From Rallus limicola (lineage: Eukaryota; Chordata; Aves; Gruiformes; Rallidae), in the NCBI GenBank assembly GCA_022605955.1, contig JAKCOZ010000020.1, positions 8,793,001 through 8,857,000 on the forward strand: a DNA stretch of 64,000 nt, written 5' to 3'. The notes below the pieces were generated by a model, which was not told the DNA's origin, ran no database searches, and worked only from the letters and a program-made list of their open reading frames with translations. Below, in pieces: positions 1-15,300 of the stretch (the first letter of the stretch is position 1; every line of letters starts with the position of its first letter). A program made the position numbers and the translations under genes.

Positions 1-324
1 TACCACAGGATGGAAGTACAAAGCCCAAGCACTGTTACACACTGGCATTATAAAATCTACATCTCTGCTCCAATATTCTATAAGGGGATTTTAGCTACCC
101 ACAAATTTGCAGGAGGCATAGCCTGTCCTTGCTTGAAACTACATAAAACTCTCCCATGCTACAAATCAGTTGACACTCTTATATAAACTGGAATCTAAAG
201 ATAGATGTAGCTTGATTACATCTTCAAACAACATAAATGAACAAATTTTGTAGCTTATCCTATCTTGTGCATGTGTGATAATCTTGTAGATCCAGCTTTC
301 CTGTTAGGTACCATTTACACATAC

Positions 325-379
325 CAAAGTCTTCAGCACCAAGTCTCTGCTCAATTACACCACCCCGGCTTCTCTTTTC
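325..379 (-). CDS. Exon JJ of minus-strand gene (last exon in window)
   Basis: 55 nt, excellent acceptor (GTGTTTTTATCAG) and donor TTTG|GTATGT. Only phase 0 is open: EKRSRGGVIEQRLGAEDF. Ends in phase 1, so the protein continues left of base 1. Confidence 0.68.
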
Positions 380-3300
380 CTGATAAAAACACTAAAGAAA
401 GCCCAACACCGAACATTAGAGCTCTGATGAGGCTTGTTTTGGGGATTTTGTTCTTGCTTTTGTTAGACTAAGTCAATTTACTTTAAGAGCATGTAAAAGA
501 TTAATGGTACATCAGTAATAATATTTTGCTTTTCCACGTGCTTAACCCTGCTTATCTTTCTTTGGTTGATAGGTTTTGCATTACCCACAAAAATATCAGG
601 ACCCTGAAGCTCAAGATAAACGTTGTATTACTGTCACTTCTCCAGAAAAATCTATACTAGCATCAGAAAAGGGCTATTGTTTTCTGAGATAGGGGAAGAT
701 GAGAAAAGCAAGAGGGTTGATCAAACCACAAAAAAAAAGCAGTCAAGAACAAAAACATTCTCTGAGAAAAATGAAGCACACACAGCCATGGTATCACATC
801 AGGTTGGGGGATACTGTTGTGGCTGAAAACTAAAGAGTTTCCTCAAGTTTTAGAGCAAGAAAGAATGATTATTCCCTGAAATTTGAGGATTATTCTCCCT
901 AAGAAAGTGTCAATTAGCATAACTTTGAACCCAGCAAAACTCTTTGCAACTACCAGATGTAACTATGGCAACGAGATCCAGGAACCTACAATAAATATGA
1001 TACAGTGTCAATAACCCAGTCTTTTTCATGTAAATAGATAAAACACAAGGAAGACAGAAGACCATTTCCAGTGCTTTAGATTCAATTTTCAGATCTCTTC
1101 ATGCTAGGAATGCTAGCACATTCCAATGACTAGGAAAATAAAAGAGAAAGAGAAAACCAAAAGGAAAGAAAACAACACATCTCTTATGGAGAAACTATTT
1201 AGATTTTAATAAAGAATAAGATCACATTTGTGGACTTTTTCCATTAAACCTGCAAAATTCTATAAACAGATATAATCTCTACCAAGTTCTGTAAATAGAT
1301 TTAAAATTGTTTCAGAACACCTACTCAGTTTAATGAATAAGTGAGATCTTTCTAGTGGAACTTTTAAGTCTATCCTAAAACTGAAGAGAACAGAAAGCTT
1401 TCTCATTCTCTTATTTGGCTACATCACAGAGTTGCATCTGTACAGGTGTGGTATTTTCATAGATGGAATGGTATGAAAGCATTTACAATCATGAATTGTT
1501 GCCTAAATTAGATTCTCTCTCCCATTCAACATAGTATGGGAACTTCAGGGAAAAGCCTGACTTTCTTCCTTTTCCACAATTTTGAAATGGCTGATGGATG
1601 CCACAACAAATGCATCATCATCCAGAGTTCATTTAGATCTTGGATATTTAAAAACAACAATGGTTTCCTATCACAAAAAGTCACCTTTCTCTGAAAACTA
1701 AAATAATACACTACAGCAAAAGAGTCGATGTCCTCTGACTAGCAAGCAATGTAACACACACACAGAGCATAAGGCACACTAAGTGTTGTCAAAAAGTTAA
1801 GCCCTAGACCATAAAACACAGAATGATATTATGGGATTCAACACAGGGGCAAGCATAAAGCTAGAAACTAATGAGGAAGCTGAAGTGAAATGGACAGGGA
1901 AAAAACTTAGAGAACAGTAAAAAAGGAACATAAAAACTCAAGAAGAAAAGGGACTGATGATGGAATGACAAATCTTAGACAAGATGCAGAAATGACACCA
2001 GGGAAATGAAGAGAGTTCCAAGCTGAAAAGCTATAAAGTCACTGCCTACCAAAAGGATCCTAATCCAAATGCCGTTTCTGCCTCTCTGTATCTTTCTCCA
2101 ATTGTGCCCAGCTATGAATAGCTTACTCCCTCCTATCCTCATATAAATAGCTGGAAGGCACAGTACTAAATCCCAGCAAGAGCTTGAGACTCATGCTGGC
2201 TTGGGGTAAGAGAATAAAGATGATTCCATCGCTATATAGAGGGGTCTTCAGGAGGACAGTTGCTTGTCACCCTCTTGCTGACTGCAAAGATTTGCTTGAG
2301 CATCTTTGCATCCACTAATACCCTAAGAGGGACCAGAGTTGTGTATTGCCTCCAATTAATTGCTGCACTATTTTCCCTTAAGTCAAATAGTCCTTTAGGG
2401 TACAGATTTTTCAATGCAAGTCAAAGCATGCAGAATATACTGTCTTAATATTAACCATGCATTTGTGATGTCTATTTTCAGAGACAGTATAAAAGTATAG
2501 GAGCTAAAAAAAAATCCAAAAACTTCACAGAATTACATCAAAAGAACCTAAGATTATGTATGTAAAAAGCCTCATTTGTTGAAATTATATATATAGTTTA
2601 ACATTTCTTTTACATTTCTTGCTATTCAATGACCAGTTTTCTTAGAGCGAAACACTATCAGTAACTGAAAGCACATTCCTATTTATGTTCTGCTCATATG
2701 TTCCCGCTCTGCAGCCACTACACCCAGGACCACAACCTCATCACAAAACAGCCTAAGTGGTTTCAGCTTCACACCATACTTGAACAGATTTGAAGTAAGC
2801 TGCCTTGCTAATTCAGGTGTCATTTACCCCACGCAGTCAATATCAGCTCTCCATCCCTGGCAGTGTGTTCTCCATTCATTCCAAGGACAAAGATCCCACT
2901 GCGCAAACAAACACCAAAACCCCCACCCAAACACCACCACAAAACAAACAACAAAACCAAAAAACCCACCACAAACACACACCTCCCTCCAACATCTATG
3001 CTCAAATGTCATATTTAAAACTACAGAGAGAACAGTTAACTGGAGATAATATGCTATTTCGTTTTATGTCCTAACTCGAGCTGTGTGAATAATTGATTTC
3101 TGGGTTCAGCAGATCGAACTGAATTTGGAAGAGCTCTTTCTCCTGCTCAAACCCTCTTCAAAATTTCATTTTGACAAGACACGTTCCATTTCAGTCTTGT
3201 AACAAAAGCTGTGAAATGAAGGCCAGATTCACAGAATGGAGAGGAGAAAAAGGAGTTCCCTTTTACAGAACAGCTCAGTATGCCTCCACTTTCCCCCATC

Positions 3301-6300
3301 CCTGTGACTCCACAGCATTGTCGCCAGTCCAACAGCTACTTAAGTGGCGAGCAACCCTGACTGCCCAGTGCTCCCAGTGAAATATGCAAGCAGCAGTGAA
3401 GGAAGTGGGAGACACCTTTTTGGCAGCACTGCCTATCAGGTTAGCTTAGATCTATTACAAACCTGATCTCTTGGTGATCAGGTGCTGCATTCAAAGTGAA
3501 CCTTCTCCAACGAGGGGACCAAAGGAGATTTACCTTAGTACCACACAGTTAAGCCATCTCTCTGAACACAAGTCTCCTGCCACTCAAATCCAGGCTTCAA
3601 TCAATTCAAACAGAAGCTGCTGAGACATTTAAATTAATTTGGAACAACAGCAACAGAAGAAAGTGAGTGTGCCTGGGCCAGGAAAGCCTGCAGTAAGCAT
3701 CTGCCTGCAATGAAAGAGGTATGATTTACAGTCTCAGTGCTGAATCAGGTTTCCCACATCCTGGGCAGTACTCTAATCAGTGCACTTTTGGAAAAAAAGG
3801 GAATGGATGTCTCGTTTTCTCTGGTTTATAAATCTAAACTCAGTATTTTTCTTAGCTGAAAATTCCATATATTTGCAAACAGTTTCAGAACCTATGGGAT
3901 TTCAATTATAAGAAATCTTTGCATTTGCCAAAAGCATTCCCTGAATTGTTGGGCAGTAGTAGCACCCTGCATATTAAGCATTACTCTTGCCCAACATTTC
4001 ACTGGTGGATCAAATGTTCATGTCCACAGGAATGAGAATGCTATGAACTGAGCTCTTGTGTTTGCAGGATATGCTGCACTCTCCAGTAAGAAATGACTAA
4101 GCTGGGAAAGTCAGTTCTCACAGGGAGGAGGAACCAGGACAAAACTGGACCCCCAGAAAGTAACTGAAAATGTCCACTTTTGCCCAGAGGCTACATCAGG
4201 TAACAGCACTCCCAGCTGACAAACATCAAGTCTAGATGTTTTAAACTTCTTCATGAGGCTTTACAAATTTCCCCCACACCTTCTTGAATTATTTTTGTCA
4301 TTAAGTGAATAAAAATATTAAAAGGAAGAAAGAGAAACCACATTTCATGAAAGGATTGCCAAATATCTCGTGAGTGGAATACTCACTATAAAAAACCCCA
4401 CATAAATCCTCATACACCTCATATTGCTGAATTGACTGGTTAAATTAAAAAAAAATAAGTGCTCCTAACTTTCTGACGTAATAACTTTATTACTCAAATA
4501 ATATCTCTATTCCTCATAAGACCAGTGACTCATCCAAGGTCACAAACAGTCTATGTCTCTTGGCATCAGATTATACTTTAATTGCAACAGTTAGGAAGTC
4601 TAAATTAAAGGTGAACCACCACAGTAACAACTCAGAAGAGCTGCAGCACTACCAAGAGACAAGATACAGATTGGAGCTCACTGATGGTCCCTGGCTCTAG
4701 GACTCAGATAAATCCTCCTCTGAGGGTGCAGTGAATCCCACATCCCAGCCTGGCCACATTTCATTCAAAATCCGCCTGTGTGCCATGAGATCTAACCTCT
4801 AACTATTAAACACAATTCAGTAACAAAGAATTTGCAGTTAATACACATCCTTTTTTGCAGTATAGCACCTGGAAGCAAATAGAGTATTTCTGATGAGTAG
4901 TAACAACTATAAAATTAAAACTAAAAACTGTTCCACACTTGTTTCAGGTTTTTATTCATGATGCTCAGGCTGACTGACTACACTCTAACAGCAGTGCTTG
5001 GGACAACCAAGAATGCAGTTTTCCTTTATAAATTGCTAGTGCTGCTTGATTTTTAAAGAAACACCTTCAACAGCCTACTATGTAGCTTATGAACAGTTAA
5101 GGCAAGTACTATCCGGTTTTGCCAAATTAGATATTGAATTTATTAATAATTTACTGTAACTTTTAGTACCATGGTTAAAAATAGCTCTCTCGTGAGCTTT
5201 CAGACTGTATCAGACACTGTGGTAATTATCCTCAGAATCTGAATCATTACAAAAAACAAATAACCAGACTGAGCAGAAAGCAAAAAGAAAGGTAAAGTTT
5301 AGCCTCTGTGAGCATCGTTTCTCACTTCCATGCAAATCCCTGCCTCTCTGCTGAAGGACACTGAAACAGAGATTGTGGATCAGAGATGCTAGTAAAATGA
5401 AAAGTATTCACGCAAAAAGTGAAGAAAGAGCCATCTCTAAGCTTCCCTTTCTACATGAAGGACTTTAAGTCACCTTCCTTACTTGCTTTATAATCCCTTG
5501 TGGGTTTTTTTTTCCTCTCTACACTGGCCCCCCCTCCACACAATCACTATGGAAAATAAGCTCATTATAGGGCAGCACGGGTAAGCAACTGCAGTCACAA
5601 ATGAATCAATTGATCCAAAGCTTCATATTAGTGGCTGCCATTTGCATCACAAGCAAAGAGTGATGGCATTCCCTATACACAGTAACCTATACTGAGAAAC
5701 GACATAGATTTGTCTAGATGAGTTTATGCTATCAGAACAAACGCTGGTTTTCCCCCATCTTCCAGGATTCCCTGCTACAACATATTAACTGTAGTAACTG
5801 AGAGTAATATTATACTGGATTCTTTCATTTCTACCTTAAAGCTGGTTACATGAGAAGTGTGACTGAGGACTTCGTAATCATAAAAGTCAATATCTATACA
5901 TCTATCTATACAGTATCTATACATCTGTCTTCTCTTCAGGAAGTGTTAGCAGTTCCTCCCTGTCCTGGCTTTGGCTGAGATAGAGTTAATTTTCTTTCTA
6001 GTAGCTGGCTTATGTTTTGGAATGATGCTGATAACACACTGATGGTTTCAGTTGTTGCTAGGTAGGTCTGGTGTCTATGGCAAGTTAAGGACCTTCCAGC
6101 TTCCCAGGCTCTGCCAGGCGCACAAGAAGCCGTAAGAGCAGCCCAGGATGGCTGACCCAGCCTGGCCAAAGGGATATTCCCAGCCACAGAACATCATGCT
6201 CTGGACAGAACCGGGGAAGTGAGCTGGGACTGCTGCTTGGAAACAGACTGGGAGTCAGGTTGGGTTTTTCTCCATGCAGTGAGCAACTGCATCTGTGCAT

Positions 6301-9300
6301 CATTTGTTATTACAATTGTTATTATGTTCCTTTATTATCCTATTAAGCCACATTTATTATCCTATTAAACTGCCTTTATCTCAACCCACTTTTTTTTTTT
6401 TTTGTTTTCATTCTCCTCCTCATCCCCTTGTGTGGGAAGGAGAAACAAGTGGCTGCATGGTGCTCAGTTACCAGCTGGGGTTAAACCATGACACCCCCTG
6501 TTTCACGTTACTGTAGTTCTGTCTGCATCGACATAACTGACAAGCAGCCTCTTTGCATTTCTTCATATTTAATTTTGTCAGAGAATCTGGACATGCCTCA
6601 GCTGAAGTCAATAGAAGGACACAATTAATACGATTTTGTCTCAAGTTTGTCATACAAGATTTATGTTGCCATAAGAGAGATTCATGCAGTAATAAAATTG
6701 TGCTATTGTTAAGCTTTCTCCAGCATATCAGTAACAGGGATTACACAAATCATCTCACACAGGGGAAAAAGCAAGAACTGCTGTACAAAGATTTCCAGAT
6801 GGCAAGCATTATTAATAAAGTTTGTAGTTATTTTAAATAAACAATGCCCATCACATGGACTGTGATTTTATGCAGCATTCTCAGCAAACTGAGAAAAATC
6901 TGGACCTTCAACTTCTTATGGTATGATCAATATGTTCAATTTGTTATGTAACGAGTACCTGGAAAGAGAGTAAAAAATACTTATCTATGAGCAACACAAA
7001 GGTTTTTACAGCCTTTAAAATGCTCTGTATTTATACTTATATCCCAAAGAGATTCACAAATTATATTTTCAGTACATCCTTGCATATCTCCTCCCACTTA
7101 AAATATATGCTATTTCAGACCTTGGCAAAGTCGTATGATAGAAATATAAGAAGTAGTATCAGTCCATTTAAAAAAAATAGAATATTTAAGTAAGTTTAAC
7201 AGGCATTGTTAGTGCTCTCAAAAATCACCCTAGCATATAGCCTCATCTCACAATAAACTCATCTAATTCATTTCATTTCTGTCCAACTAAATCCAGCCCA
7301 AAGTTACTATAAAAGCTCACATTTGCCCAAAATTTGCTGAGGTATATTCTATTCCAACAACATGATTACATGAAAAGTTTACTTGTTTTTCTATCTTCCT
7401 CATGCTGCTCTTAGAGCAGAAAATGAGCAGTTCTGCCCTGCAAACCCAACCTTATCAGGCTGTACAAAGAGGAAACACGTACTTTAATTAGAAAGCAGAT
7501 CATGCTATCTTCCATAAACTTACTGCAGAGAAGCAGAAGAAAATAAATTCAACTGACTGCCTGATCTCAAGTTTAGACATTGATTCTTGGGACAGGACTG
7601 ACCATTCTCATTAAAGTGTATTTTGCAATCTGGCATACTTGCTTATCTAGAATTAGCAAAAAAGAGACTGCAATCCAGAGAGGGACACATGTAAGGGGAA
7701 AGGACCATATTTAAAATTCCTTCCATTCCAGTGGAATGGTTACCCAGCCTTTATAAATTTTTGAGCCTCTGGAAGATAGTTCAAACCAAGATTCCCAAAG
7801 GGATTAAGAGAAATGGGAGGGGAGCCAGCAAACTGAAGACAAGTTTTACGTACCAAACATTCTCTTCAATAATTCACAAGGCATGAAATTGCCTCATATA
7901 TTATTTGGCCTTGGTCCAAAGCAAGTCTAATTCGCCAATTCCTGAGAAAAGCAAATCGATACATAGAAAAGTGACAGATATAACACATATATTTCATAGA
8001 CTCTAGGATTAAAATAGGTAATTGCTTTCTTAGGAAAACACATTAAACACCACATTAGGGAGCCTTTTATTTTCAGGCAGCTATGTCATTTGCTTCCTGG
8101 CCAGAGCCCTATATAAGATGCTGCCTACTATCCTTCCCACTTCATGCTTCAAGTTACATGCAGAGTCCAGCATGTTCTCTTACATTCCATACACAGAAAG
8201 CACAAAGCAACCCACATATCAGGAATAAAGTATCTTCATTGCATCATTTTGGCTGATCATAGTGCAGCACCACTACTACAATATGTAAATCCAACTAAAG
8301 TATAAACTAACAACAGTATTCAGGCTAAACTTCTTTCCTGTTCATGCTTAGCTTCTCAACATGAGTACTCTACTTTTAGGGACTGATTTAGCCATCAACA
8401 TATCAGGGAGGAAATAAGACCACTGAAGAGAAAACATGCTAGTTAGTGTAACAGCTGTGGTATGTGGGAACAAACAATGCCATTTCCAAAGACGGTGTTA
8501 TTAAAAATTTTAAACGCAGCTCTAATCCATGTTAAAACAGTTTGCTGTTCTGAAAAGTGTCTAAAAATTGCATGGGATTTCATATTTACTACTCCACATT
8601 GTCAAAGCAAAATTTGCAAAGATTGATTCTTACATGTAACAACAAATCCCACCTAAAGCTATGGCAAAGCTATTTCAGATTCATATACTATCATAGTAAT
8701 TTTTTCATACATCCATTTGTATCTTTATCCATAAAGTATCATATAAAATCCAGCAAAAATGTGCTTCCTTGAAAGAAACTTCATTGACAATTTAGAAGAC
8801 AGGTATTAAGTTATTACTGGTGGAAAAAAAAACAGACAGATCTTCTCTTTCAAAGATATTAATTTTATAATAGATCAAATGATTCCTTAACTTAAAAGAT
8901 CTTGAATCATTCACAATACAGTCACCACTCCCATTCCATTTTGCTTAGTGTGCATGCTGTGCCTGCAATTATTTTTAGAACAGGCATTCATGTTACTCCA
9001 AACATAAGGTATTATTATCAATGAAAACAAATGTTAATATTGCCTTAAATTACATTTGCTATAGCATAAGAATCAAAATACTCACTGTACAGTGAAGAAT
9101 CTTAGTTCTGACAGTGAGGACAAACACACCAAAAAAGTCTGCAACATTTTGGCTCAACACATAGGTAAAATTAGCAGGCTAAGATATATGCTATATTGCT
9201 GCATGGCTGCAAGGACAAAGGTAGGGCTCAGACAAGTGCTGTGTACAGCACAGGTAGTGTTCCTGGGATAGCAGTCAGTGGGCACAGCAATTCCAGGGAG

Positions 9301-12300
9301 CACAAGTGTCTGAGTGGCCTGCTAGCAGCGTGCAGCCTCCTGAATAACTGCTGTGGATCACCCATTCCTAACCTAAGGGCTCATCAGATTTATATGGCAA
9401 CCTTGGGTAACAGGAGGCCATTCCCAGAAAAATGGCATGTATCAATTAAAGATATGAGTGAAAAGAATGAATCTACTTTCAATCCACTTCCTCCATGCTC
9501 TGAGTGTGCCTTCAACAACACAAGTGGCCAAAAGCAAGATGAATCCTGCCCAGCAAATTCATACTATTAATCTGCAACACAGAAATTAGACCAAAAGCAA
9601 TACTGCAGGTACAGTCACAGGTATTTAATTTGTAAAGAATCAAACCCAAAGATTTTCTAATTTTCTTGTTTTTCTTTAATACTGTTTGGATTTTTAAATC
9701 AAATTACAGCATTACAAGGTTACAATATCAATGGTGTGTCAAAACACAGGGGCTGGCGTAAGTGAATCTCTTGTGATTTCTGCATAAGCAGTGCTGCAGT
9801 TTCCCCAAAAGTCCTTCACACTACCTATTTAAGAAAATACCCTACAAGGTACCAGAAGAAAACTAAAGGCCATTGCTTTTGTAACACTAATCAGGATATA
9901 TTTTCTCACTGGTAAGGGAATTCTTCGGTTTGTAATTATCACCTTGAGCGCCTCTCTAATTTCCTTTTCAATGCTTTTTGGCAGAAATCCTTATAGATGC
10001 AAGACAGGGAGAACACATAAAGAACAGGAAAAAGTGCATTCTAAAGTACAACCACATATCTTTAAATAATCTATCTGCCAAATTTAAATACATAAAGATC
10101 TTAAAACAAATTTATTGCAGGAATAAAAAACAAGTAGAAATCCGATTTCACGCATTGGTGCAAAACAGCTCTATTCTAGCCTTGTTTCAGATGTGCTTTA
10201 CTCTGAGTATATAAAATGCACCTGCATGCTTAACATATCCTGCCACAATACCACAAAGAATAATTGCCACCTAGTGACCTTAACGTGACTCATCTGTTTG
10301 GAATGAAGTTGCAATAACTGCATTCTGCTGAGGCATATCTGCAAGACCAAGAGAATTAAATGGCAGTTTAGTGAGTCATCAGGCTCTACCAGTCCTTCAA
10401 GCAGTGACAACAAACTGAACAGATTCATGAACTTCTAGCTAGGCCCCAATCAGATGATGATTCTGGGTTGCTTGACTACATTTTCTCCACGGTATAATCG
10501 GGGGGGTTGTGGGTTAACAAAACATAGGAGGAAAAACCCCAAACCCTCTTCTTACCTGCTGCTTAAAATCTACGGGAATAAATTACTGAGATTCAAGAGG
10601 ATTAGGCCTGTGACACTAGAAGCTGCTGGTGACAGTGCAATTGGAGCTGGGAGAAAGACAAAAAATATTCATGAAAATATAGCAAAGTACAAAAAAAAAG
10701 CTACTACCTGGAGTTCTAACTGCCAAAAAATGTGACAATGTGGCTTGATAATTTTCAGATTACTGGGATTTTTTTCTCCTGGTTTCTGTATCTCTCCTTC
10801 AACTGTCAGCCCTTCCCAGCAGTAGTTCTTCTTGACCTCACAATCCATGAATAAAACACAGATTCAGTCTTGCACCCTGTCAGCCATTCATCAGTCTGCT
10901 AGGTCCCTTTGCTGGCTCTGTTTCCCAATTTATGCATCGTAAAATTCCGTACACGTTTAACAGCGCAGCAATTTATAAATAGCCTTTATTACATAAAGGC
11001 AGGCTTCATGCTCAAACAGGAGGTCAGAGATACTGGCCCTTAATTCTTAAACTTTTCCATCCTGCTCTTCCTCCCAATTTCTCACAACTAGCTATCCTCA
11101 AAGAAGAATGTTAATGTTGATTTGTAATTATCTTTTCTTCTTGATGAGACCGCTTCTTTAATAGTAGGCAGCATCTCCTGCTCATATGTGAAATATTAGA
11201 AGAATGAAGAGACCAGGCAGTTATCCCCACCGAGTCATAAATCAGCCACAGTTCTACTACCTGTTAAGCCCAAGGCACAGATTTCCACAGCAACACATGG
11301 CACCTTTGTTATAGTATAATTTTGCTCAGATATATATTCTGGAGATGGGAGAACCAGCTGTAAACAGCAAAACAAATATGCTTCCATGGTAGAATGAACT
11401 GAAGCAGGGCAACTGAAATAGCAGGTGAAGGACCAGGGTATGGATTTCACATCTAGAAACCACTACCCTATACTAGTAGATGACTTTCTTCTTGCAACCA
11501 CCTATTACAGCTTCTTGATAAATTCAATTTAAGCCTACTGCTTTCTGCACACCTGAGAGGAATAAAGAAAACACTTAAAGAGCTATGGGGCAGTCACCGA
11601 GGAGAATGGTGAACAGTGCAGCATGTTGGAACTGATAGCTCCAAAAGAGGTGAAGTCGACATGTTGGTATGGGAAGAGAGGCTGCGCAGCCCCAAGGAGC
11701 TACAGTCCACAAGACAGGAATTCCCTTTCTCTTGATTAGCATCATGTATTGATGGAATTCTCCCATTATTCAACTTTTTTTAGGGTAACAAAGATTCCAC
11801 AGGGGGAAAGAAGTTGTAGGCTAATGTCTCTCCTTGAGGAAGTTTTTACTAATTCTTAACAGTAACAACCATTTTGTCTCCTGGCTTGGTTCATTCTCTG
11901 GCTTACCAGTTCTTTGTGCAGGTACTGATACACCAGAACAAGTTTTCCCCACAGTGAAACAACCTGTCACTGTATTTTAGAAAATTAATCCAAAACAGAG
12001 GTTCTACAAGTGAAATTACATCATATAGGTAAATTGTAGGGAAAGCTGATGAAGAAATGTAAGAGCTCAATTACCACTTTCAATGCTACCTAAAATTATT
12101 AAAGACAAGTATTCTTGCTGAGCACTCCAAGACCAGTTTGTTAAGACACCCACTGTTACGAATAACTTGACCTTGCACTTCAGTATCTAAATCTTTTAAG
12201 GTTCATAGCCCACCCGTCCCCCTTTCAAGGTATAATCTGACACACAGCCAAGAGGAAAGGCTGTTTAGAGCTTTAATAGCACAGAAACCCATTTGCAATA

Positions 12301-15300
12301 GCTCTCTTCATTTGTCCTCTACAAATCAGTCAAGGACCCAAGCTCTTGAATAAATGCTGCTGAATTGGACTCTGGTATTACTAGAGTTGCTCAGTAGCAA
12401 GGCTGCAGATGGAAAAAATCCCCAAGGACTAAGAAATTTCAGAGCACCCCAGTGAAAAATAAAGAGGAGAAAAACGTGAAGAGGTCCTTCAGCATGTGCT
12501 GAGCCTGCCTCCTCCCTGGGCTAGCTAGAGAGGAGAGCTGGTGATGTTCCACTAATGCCTCAGGCCCCATCCTCTGCCACACTGCCCTTCAATTTGCACA
12601 TTCTTCTCTTCAGTGTGGGGAGCATGAATGTCATTATAGAGCAAAGCAGAGAGCTCCAGAGATGGCTCACCAGCATCGAAGGAGTATTCTCAACACTACA
12701 GGTCATATGGGCCAGAGAAGGCTATTGTAAGCAAGTTGTCCCAAAACTCAATTTCTCTCCAACTGAGACAAGGAAACAAGAAATGTGCCAGGGACAACAA
12801 GGTAAAGCATCATCAGGTTCCATTAAATTTCTCACTGATGCTTTTATTTAAGAGTCATTAATCTACTGCTTTGAAAAGAGAAGCTGTTTGTCCTGTTAGT
12901 TTTGGTGGAAATGAAGACCTTTCTACCCATCAGAACAGCAATATCCTGAAAGCATCTCCAAATGAAATAGAGAAACAAAACACAAAGAGTAGTTACTTTT
13001 TAGGAGGAAGCTTGATACATTTAAACATATAAGGCATCATGGCTGTGACAGAAATAGACTGGGCTTAGAAACTCTTTTCTAACGAGTTCAAAATTGAGGT
13101 ACCTACTTTACAATGCAGATGTGCAACTCCTTCCCATCAAGAGGTCACATTCTCAAAAAGGCATCCAGTGTTACTTCAAGACTTCATCTCAAATTCAGAG
13201 TGACTGGGGTTACACGGTGAACATCCTAATGCATCTGTAGTCTACTGCACTTTTCAGGCTTTTGAAAATAGCTCATATGGCCTTCATTTACTAGGAGCCC
13301 AAGTCTCTAAACATTTCTTCTGTGAGAGTTCTAATTATTTTAGGACACGTTAAGACACATGCATTTATTACCGGTCTGTTCTACTAATCTGCTCACTGAT
13401 ATTGAGCCTAGCAGAATAAATATTTGTAACTACCTTCACCTTCTGTAAAGCAATGCATCTCAAACACTTGGTAAGTATCAATTAAGTCTTGTTATGTGGA
13501 GATATTATTTCCTTCATTTTGTACACCATGTTTTTTTAATTTCTTTAAGAGGTGGAATAATTTCTGAGAATTTGTCTGCAACAGGATTAACATGAAGCTG
13601 TTGCAGTTGCTTTATCCAGAAATCGCTACAGAGCAGATAAGGGTAAGCCTCATAACACATACATGCATTTGGTTACTGTTTTGCAGTGTCCCTTCCCATA
13701 CTAAAGTAATACTCTACACATGAGACAGTCTCATTAGAAACATTACACTGTAGCTGATGAAAACCAAGAGGAGATGGCTTCCAAAACGCAAGTTTCGGTA
13801 GGCAAAAGAAAGCAACAGCTGAGCCTGTATTCTGTTCAAGTCATGGGACTTCAGTAAGGAATTACAGTGCAGCAATTATATTCAAATACGATGAATGCCA
13901 TAATTATGACTTCAGAGATAAGTGGAAATATTTTGAGAAGCAGTAGTTCAATTAAAGCCATATTTAAAACAGGGAGTACTAGACTTTACCTACTATAAAA
14001 CAGTCTTAAGGTATTAACTGTACTTGTATTTTTAATTGTTTATGTCTAAGATACACTGTTTTGGAATTAAAGAAATAGAACCTCCTGTCTAACATACTAC
14101 CATTAGTAACTGCCACTATAGAGACATGAAAATCTTCCCTCCAAATTGAGGGGGAACTCATACCCAAATGTTTTAAGGGACACTTCATTTTCCCCCAAAG
14201 TCCTGTAAGGTCTTCAATACTTCTGATGAATGCCAATGATTAATACTGACTTTAAAAATAATGGAGAACAAGCAATTAATCCTTTCCATGCAGTATAATC
14301 TCCTCTGGGGTTTATCAACAGAAGGAATTTAAACATATATTCCTCAAATTAAAAAAAATAAATCAGGAATAAAAATACAATTATTACAGACAAAATTTGA
14401 TAGAAAGACTGATTGTCTATAAATGAAAGGCTTCCTTATACAATTTTCTTTTTTAAGATACAGAAAATCATGGCAGGAGAATTATCTTCACAAGTTATGG
14501 GAGCAGAAAAATCACAAGAGGCCAAAGTGATTTGCAGCTAATGTGGTAATTCCGAATAGGAGATTAACAACAGGTATCTCTAATTTAATTTGCTTTGGTT
14601 TAAAACCACTTCACTGCACATTAATACAGAACTTCAGGACAGCCACGATTTGAAGGCTGTTCCTAGGAAGTCGCAGAAAATTCCATATAACCTGCCACTT
14701 TGAGCAGGGAGGCCAGTATTTTTCAGTAATCTTTAGCAAGTATTTCTACAAAACCAAAAATTATAGAAAACTCATTCAAAAAATTTTAGGACCTAATGGC
14801 CAGCTTGTAATTCCGTGTGTTTGGAACTGGCAGAGATGGTAATTTAAGTCAAAGCACAAAACCAGCATGCAAACCTAGATTTCAAATGATGCTCTGTAAG
14901 GAGGTATACTGAAATTTGTGTCAAGGAACAGAGCTTAGAAAGATGGAGCAACTGATGGAATGAGTATGAAGAGAAGAAAGGGATACACAGATTTGTTGTA
15001 CAGCTCTTTGAAAGACAGAATAAACAGAAATTTGAGAGAAACACTGAGTCAGCAGCTGACAAGAGAATCATGTAAAAAATATGTTGGATAGATCAAGCAA
15101 AGAAATCTCAAGGATTTTATAAGAGATAATGGAGAGAAAGGTAGGATATACAGGCACAACAGATGATACTTTTGCAATTGAGAGGATAGTTTGCATTACA
15201 GAAATAAAAATGAAGCACTGACAAAGCAAAGAGCACCTGGCTTTAAGAAAAGACAAAAGCACCATGTTACACAACTACAACAATGAGGAAAAATAACCAA

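Larger units (their letters stand above)
3577..10278 (-). other. Long intronic stretch of the minus-strand gene
   Basis: Holds the solo LTR at 5,961-6,493. At least one coding exon should lie here because FF (phase 0) and GG (phase 1) do not join. A GC-richer patch at about 9,230-9,320 has an open minus-strand frame (ATQTLVLPGIAVPTDCYPR) but no consensus donor, so it is not called. Confidence 0.45.

Noticed and set aside
5936..6303. Two minus-strand open frames within the LTR
   Set aside because: They lie inside the solo LTR, antisense to it, with no retroviral coding match.
14909..14932. Exon-like segment with a strong pyrimidine-rich acceptor
   Set aside because: Exons Z and AA already join in phase, and the donor GTATAC is weak.
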